From: Devosia neptuniae
GTDB taxonomy: Bacteria > Pseudomonadota > Alphaproteobacteria > Rhizobiales > Devosiaceae
Assembly (NCBI RefSeq): GCF_025452235.1
Contig: NZ_CP104965.1
Coordinates: forward strand, 2,476,501 to 2,540,500
Reading direction: 5' to 3'
DNA length: 64,000 bases
A program made the translations under genes and the position numbers. Positions within the stretch are counted from its first letter, which is position 1; every line of letters begins with the position of its first letter. A model generated the notes under the pieces. The model searched no databases and had not been told where the DNA came from. It saw only the letters and a program-made list of their open reading frames with translations. Of this stretch, positions 1 through 7,994 are shown in pieces.

Positions 1-511
1 CGGTTGCAGCGGCGCGGAAGCGGAGTGAGGAATTGGGGCGGGGCTGAGCGGCCTTTCCCACCACGGTGTTATCCCCGCGAAAGCGGGGATTTTTGTTTTT
101 GGGGAAGGAAACGGAGGTTCCCGCTTTCGCGGGAATGACATTGTGGCGGAGCCTGCATTGAAGCATGGGATGGCTCCATACCCCTCACCCTGACCTTCCG
201 CTGAACGCGTCAGGTCTTTCCCTCTCCCACAAGGGGCGAGGGTGGGCTCCGTGGGTGGGGAGGCGCAGTGCCTACCCTTCTCCCCTTGAGGGAGAAGGTG
301 CCGCGTAGCGGCGGATGAGGGGTCTCTTTCTGCGCTTCTGGCATGGGAGAGCGCAGAACCCCTCACCCTGTCAATTCTGCTGAACACAGAATTGTCGTCC
401 CTCTCCCTCAAGGGGCGAGGGAGCGCACCGTGGGTGGGGCGATTTGGTGTTACAATCCGCCCGTCAAATTCAATCTGTCCAGCACAGTCCGGTCACCCGG
501 CTCGACCATGC
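1..511. repeat. Gene-free left edge with palindromic intergenic repeats
   Basis: No credible gene is visible here. Positions 66-140 hold a facing pair of the family CCCGCGAAAGCGGG and its complement CCCGCTTTCGCGGG, about 40 bp apart. Positions 181-243 and 359-421 are two copies of a second family that begins CCCCTCACCCTG and ends with CAAGGGGCGAGGG, with a related inverted copy at about 268-325. The first 47 bases could be the 3' end of a gene lying outside the window, but no frame can be chosen. ORFs called across this stretch are translations of the repeats. Confidence 0.75.
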
Positions 512-967
512 CTACCAGGAACCGCCGGACGATGCGGGCGGCTTCGGGGGGAGGGCGGCGATGGCGGCGTCGATGCGGCTGGCTTGGGAGGCGGAGAGGG
601 TGGAGAAGAGCTGGCGGCCCTTGTCGGTGGCGAAGAGCAGGCGCTGGCGGCGGTCGGAATGGCCGGTTTTTTGTTCGATATAGCCATTATCGATCAATTG
701 GCGGAGCACACGGGCCAGACTCTGCTTGGTGATCTTGAGGATATCGAGCAGATCGGCCACCGGCATGCCGGGGCGCAGATTGACGAAATACAGCACCCGA
801 TGATGGGCGCGGCCAAAGCCCTGGCGTTCGAGCAGGGCATCGGCATCGCCGGTAAAATCCCGGTAGGCAAAGAAAAACAGCCCCATAATATCGAGCGGGA
901 GCGCGTCGCGATCGATCTCAGCGAAATTTATGTCAGCTATGTTGACATTTTTTTGGTCTGCTGCCAT
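512..967 (-). CDS. MarR family winged-helix transcriptional regulator
   Basis: A 151-residue DNA-binding protein. The recognition region reads VADLLDILKITKQSLARVLR, followed by the wing DNGYIEQKTGHSDRRQRLL, the classic MarR layout with the DRRxR wing motif. I placed the start at the ATG at 967 because this gives the usual MarR length; the frame stays open to 1084 but that part overlaps the upstream region of ilvE. It is transcribed divergently from the aminotransferase gene at 1107, an arrangement in which such regulators often control themselves or the neighbour. The effector is unknown. Confidence 0.85.
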   Translation of the reverse strand: MAADQKNVNIADINFAEIDRDALPLDIMGLFFFAYRDFTGDADALLERQGFGRAHHRVLYFVNLRPGMPVADLLDILKITKQSLARVLRQLIDNGYIEQKTGHSDRRQRLLFATDKGRQLFSTLSASQASRIDAAIAALPPKPPASSGGSW

Positions 968-1106
968 TGTGTTTCCATCAGGACGCCAATCAGTCTTATC
1001 CCAAAGCCTTTGTGGTTTGCCAAGGGCTTGGGCCTGGGGCATGATCGACGCCAAAAGCGCCAGACCGTTGTGGTCGACGCACAATCAATGGATGCGGGAG
1101 AGGATC

Positions 1107-1997
1107 ATGGCAGGCGTGCCAATGGACCAGCGTGAAGGCTGGATCTGGTTTGACGGCGAGTTCAAACCCTGGAAGGACGCAAAGATTCACGTGCTGACGC
1201 ACGGGCTGCACTATGCCAGCTCGGTGTTCGAGGGCGAGCGCGCCTATGGCGGCGAAATCTTCAAGTCGCGTGAGCATACCGAGCGGCTGATCCGTTCGGG
1301 CAAGACGCTGGATTTCACCATTCCCTGGTCGGTCGAGCAGATCGAGGAAGCCAAGCGGCAGGTTCTGGAAAAGAACGGCCTGGTCGATGCCTATATTCGT
1401 CCCGTCGCCTGGCGCGGCTCGGAAGAGCTGAGCGTTCCGGCGCGGAACAATACAGTGCATCTGGCGATCGCAGCCTGGGTGTGGCCGAGCTATTTCTCGG
1501 TCGAGGAAAAGCTTAAGGGTATTCGCCTCGAATGGAGCAAGTGGAAGCGCCCGTCGCCGGAGACCATTCCGTCCTCGGCCAAGGCTGCGGGTCTTTATAT
1601 GATCTGCACGCTCTCCAAGGACGCGGCCATGGCCAATGGCTATGCCGACGCGCTGATGCTGGACTATCGCGGCTATGTGGCTGAGGCCACGGGCGCCAAT
1701 GTGTTCTTCATCAAGGGCAAAGAGATCACCACGCCGACGCCCGATTGCTTCCTCAACGGCATCACGCGGCAGACGTTGATCGATCTGGCCAAGCGCAATG
1801 GCTTTACCGTGACCGAGCGGCACATCATGCCGGAAGAGCTGAGCCAGTTCGACGAATGCTTCCTCACCGGCACGGCCGCGGAAGTGACGCCGGTCAGCGA
1901 GATCGGGGAGTTCAAGTTTACGCCGGGCGAGGCTTGCCGGACGCTGATTGATGCGTATTCGGCTGAGGTTCAGCCCAAGCGGGCAGCGGCGGAGTAG
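1107..1997 (+). CDS. ilvE: Branched-chain amino acid aminotransferase
   Basis: A PLP-dependent fold-type IV aminotransferase of 296 residues, which interconverts valine, leucine and isoleucine with their 2-oxo acids in the cytoplasm. The N-terminal WIWFDGEFKPW, the HVLTHGLHYASSVFEGERAY block, the lysine-bearing segment IPSSAKAAGLY and the cofactor-phosphate motif EATGANVFF are all present, and length is normal. The ATG at 1107 follows a GGGAGAGG ribosome site; the open frame to 930 is rejected as start because it lacks family similarity. A strong terminator follows directly, so the gene is probably monocistronic. Confidence 0.93.
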   Translation: MAGVPMDQREGWIWFDGEFKPWKDAKIHVLTHGLHYASSVFEGERAYGGEIFKSREHTERLIRSGKTLDFTIPWSVEQIEEAKRQVLEKNGLVDAYIRPVAWRGSEELSVPARNNTVHLAIAAWVWPSYFSVEEKLKGIRLEWSKWKRPSPETIPSSAKAAGLYMICTLSKDAAMANGYADALMLDYRGYVAEATGANVFFIKGKEITTPTPDCFLNGITRQTLIDLAKRNGFTVTERHIMPEELSQFDECFLTGTAAEVTPVSEIGEFKFTPGEACRTLIDAYSAEVQPKRAAAE

Positions 1998-2020
1998 TTT
2001 CTTCGCATTGAGATTTGGAG

Positions 2021-2053
2021 AGGCCGGGTGGAAGCCCGGCCTTTTTGTTTTTG
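2021..2053 (+). terminator. Rho-independent terminator after ilvE
   Basis: The stem AGGCCGGG / CCCGGCCT closes a short loop and is followed at once by TTTTTGTTTTTG. It sits 23 bp after the ilvE stop codon. Confidence 0.9.
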
Positions 2054-2063
2054 CGGCGTGGGG

Positions 2064-2086
2064 TTCCTAACAAATATTGTTAGGAA
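2064..2086. promoter_or_regulatory. Inverted repeat operator upstream of parDE
   Basis: A perfect inverted repeat with 10-bp arms, TTCCTAACAA and TTGTTAGGAA, around a 3-bp spacer, 24 bp before the parD start. The right arm supplies a TTGTTA -35-like hexamer. ParD antitoxins of the ribbon-helix-helix type bind such sites and repress their own operon, so this is the likely autoregulatory operator. Confidence 0.7.
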
Positions 2087-2110
2087 ATGAGAATTGTGCT
2101 AGTGTGAGAT

Positions 2111-2389
2111 ATGACCAAATCTGAACCTATGCGCACCCTCACCATCTCCCTGTCGAATAAGCAGGCCAGCAGTTTGCAGGCGGCTGTCGATACCGGCGCC
2201 TATGCTTCCAATAGCGAAGTGGTGCGCGACGCGCTGCGGCTGTGGGAGCGACGAGAGGCGCTGCGGGCGGCGGAACTGAACTATCTCAAGACTGCCTATG
2301 ACGCGGGCCTTGCGAGCGGCGACGGCGAAGAACTCGATCGCGCTGTTTTTCTGGCGGATTTGAAGGCCGAGCGTCGCGCGCGTGGGTAG
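2111..2389 (+). CDS. parD: Type II antitoxin, ParD/CopG ribbon-helix-helix family
   Basis: A 92-residue antitoxin. Residues 8-50 (RTLTISLSNKQASSLQAAV, then YASNSEVVRDALRLWERRE) form the ribbon-helix-helix DNA-binding domain; the acidic C-terminal half is the expected toxin-wrapping segment. The ATG at 2111 is used; an in-frame ATG at 2129 is possible. The stop codon lies inside the next gene, so antitoxin and toxin are translationally coupled. An inverted repeat operator lies just upstream. Confidence 0.88.
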   Translation: MTKSEPMRTLTISLSNKQASSLQAAVDTGAYASNSEVVRDALRLWERREALRAAELNYLKTAYDAGLASGDGEELDRAVFLADLKAERRARG

Positions 2390-2675
2390 TTATCGCCTGA
2401 CTCCAAGGGCGCGCCAGGACTTGCGTCAAATCTGGCATTATGTAGCGGAAGACAGCGAAAATGCTGCCGATGCGCTATTGGCGCGGTTGCTCGACAAGCT
2501 CACCTTGGCTGCCGACAACGCCTTGATTGGCGTGGCGCGACCAGAATTGGGACCGGGCGCCCGAATGCTGGTCGCGGGGTCCTATCTTATCCTCTATCGT
2601 CCCGAGAGCTTTGGCATTTTGGCCGTTGCAGTCGTTCACGGTATGACCGACCCGCAAAGCTGGCTGGACGACTAG
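2382..2675 (+). CDS. parE: Type II toxin, RelE/ParE family
   Basis: A 97-residue toxin starting with GTG and overlapping parD by 8 bp. It has the ParE-type N-terminus YRLTPRARQDLRQIWHYVAE, the central RPELGPGARMLVAGSYLILYR strand region and the terminal HGMTDPQSWL block that lies near the end of this family. ParE members poison DNA gyrase; RelE members cut mRNA. The sequence sides with ParE, but the target is not proven. The TAG stop codon is also the first bases of the palindromic element that follows. Confidence 0.88.
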   Translation: MGSYRLTPRARQDLRQIWHYVAEDSENAADALLARLLDKLTLAADNALIGVARPELGPGARMLVAGSYLILYRPESFGILAVAVVHGMTDPQSWLDD

Positions 2676-2817
2676 GACCAATCGACATTCAGCTGATGCC
2701 GGCCTGCAAATGGCAATTTTCTGCGCTTCCGGTGCTCACGTACCCAAAGTACGCTGCGCTCCGGTTCTCGAAAACCGCCACTTTCGGCTCAGCCTGAGCT
2801 GAATGTCGATTGGTCCT
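2674..2817. repeat. 144-bp palindromic element (MITE/BIME-like)
   Basis: The ends are 21-bp perfect inverted repeats (2674-2694 and 2797-2817; core GACCAATCGACATTCAGC). The interior also folds on itself: AATGGCAATTTTC at about 2709 faces GAAAACCGCCACTT at about 2770, and GGTGCTCACGTAC faces GTACGCTGCGCTCC around a CCAAA loop. The whole unit would form one long imperfect hairpin. A single copy of the 21-bp arm recurs at 63294-63314. No transposase is present, so it would move in trans or not at all. Confidence 0.8.
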
Positions 2818-2820
2818 AAC

Positions 2821-3267
2821 TTACTCCCACCGCGCCTTGGCTTTATCGTCGGCGGATTTGGCTTCTACCCAGTGCTCGCCCCGCGCCGTTTGCTCCTTCT
2901 TCCAGAAGGGGGCGTCGGTTTTGAGGTGGTCCATGATCAACTGGGCGGCGTCGAAGGCGGGTTGGCGGTGGGCCGAGAGCGTCATGACCTGCACGATCGG
3001 CTCGCCGGGCAGCATGGGGCCGTAGCGGTGGATGATGGTGACGTCGGCCAGCTGAAAGCGCTCGGTGGCGGTGGCGGCGAGGGCGGTCAACTGGTTAATG
3101 GCGAGCTCGGGATAGCAGTCGAGCGTCAATGAGACGATCGGATCGTCGGGCAGGGAGCGGACGAGGCCGGTAAAGGTCACAGCGGCGCCGGCGGCGGCAC
3201 CGCGGGCGATGAAGGCGTTGGCCTCGGCGCCGGGATCGAATGGGGCGGTGGTGACGCGGATATCCAT
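2821..3267 (-). CDS. moaE: Molybdopterin synthase catalytic subunit
   Basis: The 148-residue large subunit of molybdopterin synthase, which transfers sulfur from MoaD thiocarboxylate to precursor Z (cPMP) to form molybdopterin. The central VTFTGLVRSLPDD segment, HRYGPMLPGEPIVQV, and the catalytic lysine block DAPFWKKEQT are present. It follows moaD with a 1-bp gap in the order pgsA-moaD-moaE, which is a common alphaproteobacterial arrangement. The 3' end abuts the palindromic element. Confidence 0.95.
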   Translation of the reverse strand: MDIRVTTAPFDPGAEANAFIARGAAAGAAVTFTGLVRSLPDDPIVSLTLDCYPELAINQLTALAATATERFQLADVTIIHRYGPMLPGEPIVQVMTLSAHRQPAFDAAQLIMDHLKTDAPFWKKEQTARGEHWVEAKSADDKAKARWE

Positions 3268-3268
3268 G

Positions 3269-3520
3269 TCAGCCGCCGGTCATGGGGGGAAAGAGGGCCA
3301 CGGTGTGGGCGCCGGCGAGGGAGGCGTCGTGTTGCACCAGCTTGGCGTTGATGGCGGCTTTGATGAGGCTGCGTTTTTCAAGGGCCAGGGCGGCGGCTTC
3401 GTCGCGGTCGGCCAGCCAATCGAGCAGGTTGGCGATGGTGGCGACTTCGGGCGGCAGGGTGACGTCTTCCTCGCCCTTGTTGAGGCGTTCGCGTAGCCAG
3501 GCGAAATAGAGGATTTTCAT
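3269..3520 (-). CDS. moaD: Molybdopterin synthase sulfur carrier subunit
   Basis: An 83-residue ubiquitin-fold protein ending in the diagnostic ...PPMTGG. The C-terminal glycine is adenylated by MoeB and thiocarboxylated before sulfur is passed to precursor Z bound by MoaE. The ATG at 3520 overlaps the pgsA stop by 4 bp, which decides the start over the longer open frame. Part of the pgsA-moaD-moaE operon. Confidence 0.93.
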   Translation of the reverse strand: MKILYFAWLRERLNKGEEDVTLPPEVATIANLLDWLADRDEAAALALEKRSLIKAAINAKLVQHDASLAGAHTVALFPPMTGG

Positions 3521-4083
3521 TTGGCGTCGCCCGACAGGTGCGGCCAGCTGGCGAGCAGATATTGCCAGCCGGTCCACAGGGTCAGGATGCCGGCGGCCCA
3601 TAGGGCGATGTCGCTGACGAGGCCGAGGCCGGGAACGGCGCGTTCGAGCAGTACGATGGCGAGCGCTACCAATTGGATCGTGGTTTTCCACTTGGCGAGC
3701 TTGCTGACCGGTAGCACGACTGCGGCATTGCCGAGGAATTCGCGCAGGCCGGGAATGAAGAATTCGCGGAACAGGATGGCGACGGCGGGGATCATGTCGA
3801 GGGCGGAGAGGCTGCCGTCCCAGGCGAGGGCGGCGATGAGGATGCCGACGAGGAGCTTGTCGGCAATGGGGTCGAGCATACGGCCGAGCGGGGAATATTG
3901 ATTCCAGGCGCGGGCCAGATAGCCATCGAGCCAGTCGCTGGCGGCGGCGAGGATGTAGAGCACCAGCGCGACGATGCGCAATGCGGTGCTGCCTTCCATC
4001 ACCAGGGCGACAATGGGGATGATCGCGAGAATGCGCGCGATGGTGATCAGATTGGGGACGAGCAGGAGCGGGTTTCTGGCCAT
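3517..4083 (-). CDS. pgsA: CDP-diacylglycerol-glycerol-3-phosphate 3-phosphatidyltransferase
   Basis: A 188-residue integral membrane enzyme that makes phosphatidylglycerol phosphate, the committed step to phosphatidylglycerol and cardiolipin. The CDP-alcohol phosphotransferase signature DWLDGYLARAWNQYSPLG followed by RMLDPIADK (D-G-A-R-G-D-D pattern) is complete. Four to five hydrophobic segments are apparent. First gene of the pgsA-moaD-moaE operon; uvrC, which often precedes pgsA in this group, lies 2 kb upstream here, separated by aroG and a YCII gene. Confidence 0.94.
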   Translation of the reverse strand: MARNPLLLVPNLITIARILAIIPIVALVMEGSTALRIVALVLYILAAASDWLDGYLARAWNQYSPLGRMLDPIADKLLVGILIAALAWDGSLSALDMIPAVAILFREFFIPGLREFLGNAAVVLPVSKLAKWKTTIQLVALAIVLLERAVPGLGLVSDIALWAAGILTLWTGWQYLLASWPHLSGDAK

Positions 4084-4136
4084 GGGGGGACAGAACAGGA
4101 TGGGGGCGAGGGGGTCAAGATGGTTTGACGGGCATC

Positions 4137-4320
4137 GGGGTACCCCCTCCTAACCTCCCCCTGATAGGGGGAGGGACCTTTCCGCGTTTGGGGCTGGATT
4201 GAGTTTAAGCCACTGAGCGGTTCCTCCCCCTATCAGGGGGAGGTTAGGTGGGGGTATCGAGAGCCCCGATATTCGGGCCTCCGCCCCCCTCCCTTGATCC
4301 CTCCCCGCGAGGGGGAGGGT
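4137..4320. repeat. Inverted palindromic repeats
   Basis: ACCTCCCCCTGATAGGGGGAGG at about 4150-4173 and its complement CCTCCCCCTATCAGGGGG at about 4223-4247 face each other; a third GGGGGAGGG block follows at about 4309. The same family recurs at about 11040-11076. It lies between the 3' end of aroG and the start of pgsA and may end aroG transcription, but there is no T-tract. Confidence 0.7.
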
Positions 4321-4333
4321 GTCGACTGCGATA

Positions 4334-5407
4334 TTATGCGACAGCCTGATTGGTGGCCGCGCGGCGCTGGGTTACCGACTCGGCCAAAGCTTGCAGCGCC
4401 GTGACCGTGGTGTCCCAATCGATGCAGCCATCGGTGATCGACTGACCATAGGTCAGTGGCTGGCCGGGGACGAGGTCCTGACGGCCGGCGACGAGGTTGC
4501 TCTCGATCATGACGCCGATGATGCGGCGGTCGCCGGCGGCGAGCTGGTGGCCGATATCGGCGAGGACCAGGGGCTGATTTTCCGGCTTTTTGGACGAATT
4601 GGCGTGGCTGGCGTCGATCATGATGGTGGCGGGCACGCCGGCTTTGGCGGCGGCCTTGGCCGATGCCTCGACATTGGCGGCGTCGTAGTTCGGCACCTTG
4701 CCGCCGCGCAGGATGACGTGGCAATCCTCATTGCCGGTGGTCGAGGCGATGGCGGAGCGGCCAGTTTTGGTCACGGCCATGAAATGGTGTGGCTGGCTGG
4801 CGGATTTGACCGCGTCGAGCGCGATCTGCAGATTGCCGTCGGTGCCGTTCTTGAAGCCGACCGGGCAGGACAGGCCCGAGGCCAGCTCGCGGTGGATCTG
4901 GCTTTCGGTGGTGCGGGCGCCGATGGCGGCCCAGCTGACGAGATCGGCAATGTACTGGGGCGTCGTCATGTCGAGGAATTCGCAGGCGGCGGGCAGGCCC
5001 AGATTATTGATGTCGAGCAGCAGGGCGCGGGCGGTGTGCAGCCCCGTATCGATGTCGAAGGTGCCATCGAGATTGGGATCGTTGATCAAGCCCTTCCAAC
5101 CGACAGTGGTGCGGGGCTTTTCAAAGTAGACGCGCATGATGATCTCAAGCCGGTCGCCAAGGGTTTCGCGCAGCGCCACGAGTCGCTGCGCGTAATCCAT
5201 GGCGGCCTGGGTGTCGTGGATCGAGCAGGGGCCAACCACGACGGCGAGACGATCGTCCTGGCCGGCCAGGATATTATGCAGATCATGGCGGGCGCTGATG
5301 ACGGTGCGCGTGGCCGCGTCGGTGCGCGGATGCTGGCGCATCACCTCGATTGGGGTGGTCAGCTCGGTGATGGAATTGATCCGCAGATCATCGGTGGTCT
5401 TGAGCAT
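4334..5407 (-). CDS. aroG: 3-deoxy-7-phosphoheptulonate synthase (DAHP synthase), class I
   Basis: A 357-residue DAHP synthase of the AroF/G/H type, joining phosphoenolpyruvate and erythrose 4-phosphate as the first step of the shikimate pathway. Visible motifs are VVVGPCSIHD, MRVYFEKPRTTVGWKGLIND, GFKNGTDG, RGGKVPNYD and MIDASHANSSKKPENQ. I use the ATG at 5407, which follows GAGGAA and gives the family length, not the upstream in-frame ATG at 5449, which lies within the terminator hairpin. Expression is very likely controlled by the aromatic leader peptide and attenuator just upstream; allosteric feedback cannot be judged from sequence alone. Confidence 0.94.
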   Translation of the reverse strand: MLKTTDDLRINSITELTTPIEVMRQHPRTDAATRTVISARHDLHNILAGQDDRLAVVVGPCSIHDTQAAMDYAQRLVALRETLGDRLEIIMRVYFEKPRTTVGWKGLINDPNLDGTFDIDTGLHTARALLLDINNLGLPAACEFLDMTTPQYIADLVSWAAIGARTTESQIHRELASGLSCPVGFKNGTDGNLQIALDAVKSASQPHHFMAVTKTGRSAIASTTGNEDCHVILRGGKVPNYDAANVEASAKAAAKAGVPATIMIDASHANSSKKPENQPLVLADIGHQLAAGDRRIIGVMIESNLVAGRQDLVPGQPLTYGQSITDGCIDWDTTVTALQALAESVTQRRAATNQAVA

Positions 5408-5447
5408 TTGTCGGTTCCTCGGTGTGTCTTGCTCGACAGCGGCCAAC

Positions 5448-5475
5448 AAAAAAGCCGCCTCGTGGGTCGGGCGGC
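5448..5475 (-). terminator. Attenuator terminator hairpin of aroG
   Basis: GCCGCC (5475-5470) pairs with GGCGGC (5459-5454) and is followed by six T residues (5453-5448). The left arm lies within AGCCAGCCGCC, which can instead pair with GGCGGAGGCT at 5534-5525 inside the leader peptide gene. The two pairings exclude each other, as in trp-type attenuators. Confidence 0.82.
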
Positions 5476-5506
5476 TGGCTTCGGGTTTGGTCGTCTCTTG
5501 GTGAGA

Positions 5507-5584
5507 TCAGATCAAGCGCACAATAGCCTCCGCCGGGAGCGGATAGCTAAAATACCAAAACGAGATGGTTGCGACGGAGATCAT
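5507..5584 (-). CDS. aroG leader peptide (25 aa, aromatic codon run)
   Basis: A 25-codon ORF whose codons 9-14 are Phe-Trp-Tyr-Phe-Ser-Tyr (FWYFSY), five aromatic residues in six, followed by a stop 31 nt before the terminator stem. Codons 17-20 contain the segment that can pair with the terminator's left arm. A ribosome held on the aromatic codons would leave that segment free and prevent termination; a ribosome that reads through to the stop would cover it and allow termination. It should therefore sense charged Phe, Tyr and Trp together. No ribosome site precedes the ATG, and a -10-like hexamer ends 7 nt before it, so the mRNA may be leaderless. Confidence 0.82.
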   Translation of the reverse strand: MISVATISFWYFSYPLPAEAIVRLI

Positions 5585-5591
5585 GGGAGCA

Positions 5592-5620
5592 GATGTAGCG
5601 CGGGTTTTGGGGTTTGTCGA
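5592..5620 (-). promoter_or_regulatory. Putative promoter of the aroG leader transcript
   Basis: TCGACA (5620-5615), a 17-bp spacer and TACATC (5597-5592) resemble a -35/-10 pair. The expected transcription start falls on or next to the A of the leader ATG at 5584. No better promoter is seen between this site and the leader. Confidence 0.5.
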
Positions 5621-5652
5621 CTCTGACTTTGGGATGAGAAGATGTTCGGGGT

Positions 5653-6006
5653 TCACCCTGGCATATCGAAGCCGTGCAGTTGCTGGATGGTGATTTCGCC
5701 TTCCCACTGGGGCCAATGCTGGCGGTGGAGGTCGGCGAAGCGCTGGGCCCAAGAGACGATCTGGGCCTCGGTGGGCAGGTCGTAGATGGCGTAGCCGCCG
5801 ATGAGTTCCTTGGTTTCGGCGAAGGGACCGTCGGTGATGAGCTGGCTGCGGCGGACCTTGACGGTGGCGGTATCGGACATGCCGCCGGTTTCCACCAAGG
5901 CGGCACCGGCCTCCATGCCCAGCGCGACGATCGCCTGCATCAAGGCGGGCGGTGGTGGGCCGGCTTCGGCGGCATTGGTAGTGTGGACGAAGGTGATGAA
6001 CTTCAT
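5653..6006 (-). CDS. YCII-related (DGPF domain) protein
   Basis: A 117-residue protein with the DGPF signature: MKFITFVHTT at the N-terminus, then LITDGPFAETKELIGGYAIYDL. This dimeric alpha+beta barrel fold is related to muconolactone isomerase and YciI; members often occur near ECF sigma factors, but none is present here. No catalytic role can be assigned. The ATG at 6006 is preceded by GGAGAAG. It lies between uvrC and the aroG leader on the same strand. Confidence 0.88.
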   Translation of the reverse strand: MKFITFVHTTNAAEAGPPPPALMQAIVALGMEAGAALVETGGMSDTATVKVRRSQLITDGPFAETKELIGGYAIYDLPTEAQIVSWAQRFADLHRQHWPQWEGEITIQQLHGFDMPG

Positions 6007-6105
6007 AGGTCTTCTCCGGTGCGTTCATCGTTGCGACGAATGACGGCGGCCGGTTTCGACAGTCTGCTGCCACGCCGATATGTATTTCTGCGTTCGGAAC
6101 GCAGG

Positions 6106-7994
6106 TTATCCGCGATTGAAGTGATCGTAGATCAGCTGGGCCATGGCGTTGGAAATGCCGGGGACGGCTTCGAGGTCGAGCAGGCTGGCGCGGCCGACGG
6201 CTTTGGCGGAGCCGAAATGGTTGAGGAGGGCGCGTTTGCGGGTGGGGCCGATGCCTTCGATTTCGTCGAGCGGGTTCTTGATCTGGGCCTTGCTGCGCTT
6301 GGCGCGGTGGGTGCCGATGGCGAAGCGGTGGGCTTCGTCGCGCAGGCGCTGGACGTAGTAGAGGACCGGATCGCGATGGGGGAGCATGAAGGCTTCGCGG
6401 CCTTCCATGAAGAATTTTTCGCGGCCGGCATCGCGTTCCTCGCCCTTGGCGATGCCGATAAAGGTCACGTCCTTGGGCAGGTTGAGCTGGGCGATCACCT
6501 CGCGCACGGCATTGAGCTGGCCGGCGCCGCCATCGATGAAGACGACATCGGGCCAGTCGGGCATGCCGCTATCTTCGACCTCGTCGGCTTCGGCATCGCT
6601 TTCATTGGCGAGGCGGGTGAAGCGGCGGGTCAGCACTTCGCGCATCATGCCGAAATCGTCGCCGGCGGCGATGTCGGATTTGATGTTGAAGGTGCGGTAG
6701 TGCTTTTGGAAAAGCCTTCCTCGCCGGCCACCACCATGGCGCCGATCGCATTGGTGCCCGAGATGTGGGAATTGTCGTAGATCTCGATGCGGCGGGGTGG
6801 CTCGTCGAGGCCGAAGCAATTGGCGACGCCTTCAAGCAGGGTGCGGTTGGTGGCGCCTTCGGCGAGCTGGCGGCCAAGCGCTTCGCGGGCATTGTTGAGG
6901 GCGTGATTGACCAGGTCGCGCTTTTCGCCGCGCTTGGGCTGTTCGATATAGACCCGGCGGCCGGCGCGGGTGGAAAGGGCTTCCTCCATGACGGCAGGTT
7001 CGGCCAGCTCGTGGCTGATCAGCACGAGGCGGGCCGGGGTGCGGTTTTCGTAGAACTGGCCGATAAAGGCTTCGAGCACTTCGGCGTCGGAAAGGCTGGC
7101 GTCAGCGCGGGGGCGATAGGGGTAATTGCCCCAGTTCTGGAAGGCGCGGAAGAAGAAGACCTGCACGCAGAACTGGCCGCCTTCGTGGTGGATGGCGAAG
7201 ACGTCGGCTTCTTCGACGGTCTTGGCGGTGCCGTCGCCCTGGCTCTGGATCAAAGCGAGGGCGGAGAGGCGGTCGCGGATCAGGGCGGCGCGCTCGAAAT
7301 CGAGTTGTTCGGCGGCCTGGTTCATGTCGGCCTGCAGGTGATTGCGCACGGCGCTGGACTTGCCGGAGAGGAATTGGCGGGCGTCTTCGACCAGCTCGCC
7401 ATAACCTTCAAGGCTGATTTCGCGGGTGCAGGGGGCGGCGCAGCGCTTGATCTGGAATTGCAGGCACGGGCGGGTGCGGGCGGCGTAGAAGCTGTCCGAG
7501 CAATTGCGCAGGAGGAAGGCTTTTTGCAGGCTGGCAATGGTGCGGCCGACGGCGGTGGCCGAGGCGAAGGGGCCGAAATAATGCCCTTTGCGGCGGCGGG
7601 TGCCGCGATGCTTGGTCAGCTCGGGCGCCTCGTGATCGGTGGCGATCAGGATATAGGGGAAGCTTTTGTCGTCGCGCAGCAGCACGTTGAACCGCGGCTT
7701 GAGCCGCTTGATCATATTGGCTTCGAGCAGCAGCGCTTCGGACTCGGTTTCCGTGCGCACGAATTCCATGGTCACGGTGGAAGCGATCATGCGCTGCAGA
7801 CGCACTTCGAGCGCTTCGGGCCGGGTGTAATTGGTGACGCGAGCCTTGAGGTTCCTTGCCTTGCCCACATACATGACCTCGCCTTCCGCATCGAGCATGC
7901 GGTAGACGCCGGGGGCGGCGGGCAGGGTGCGCACGAAAGCGCGGATGACTTCGTGGCCGCTGGGTGGGGGCGTGGTGGCGATGTCGTCGGTCAT
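6106..7994 (-). pseudogene. uvrC: Excinuclease ABC subunit C, frameshifted
   Basis: UvrC makes the 3' and 5' incisions in nucleotide excision repair. The 5' part (7994 to about 6707) encodes the GIY-YIG nuclease ([20 protein letters not shown]), the UVR motif, and the start of the RNase H-like endonuclease domain ([20 protein letters not shown]). The reading frame then shifts: the continuation [23 protein letters not shown] and the helix-hairpin-helix end [17 protein letters not shown] lie in another frame ending at 6106. Adding one A to the run of four A (minus strand, 6704-6707) restores a single normal-length protein. No slippery heptamer fits, so this is either a real mutation or a homopolymer sequencing error; I favour the latter. 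The SDR gene overlaps its start by 4 bp. Confidence 0.9.

Noticed and set aside
931..947. TGTCA-N7-TGACA inverted repeat near the MarR start
   Set aside because: It lies within the proposed MarR coding sequence and has short arms; a chance match cannot be excluded, so I did not call an operator.
392..1135. Plus-strand frame of 247 residues
   Set aside because: It is the antisense shadow of the MarR gene and of repeat DNA, with no family-like content.
6708..6712. Programmed frameshift in uvrC
   Set aside because: The reading frame around CCAAAAG has no slippery heptamer in the right phase, and no downstream pseudoknot is obvious.
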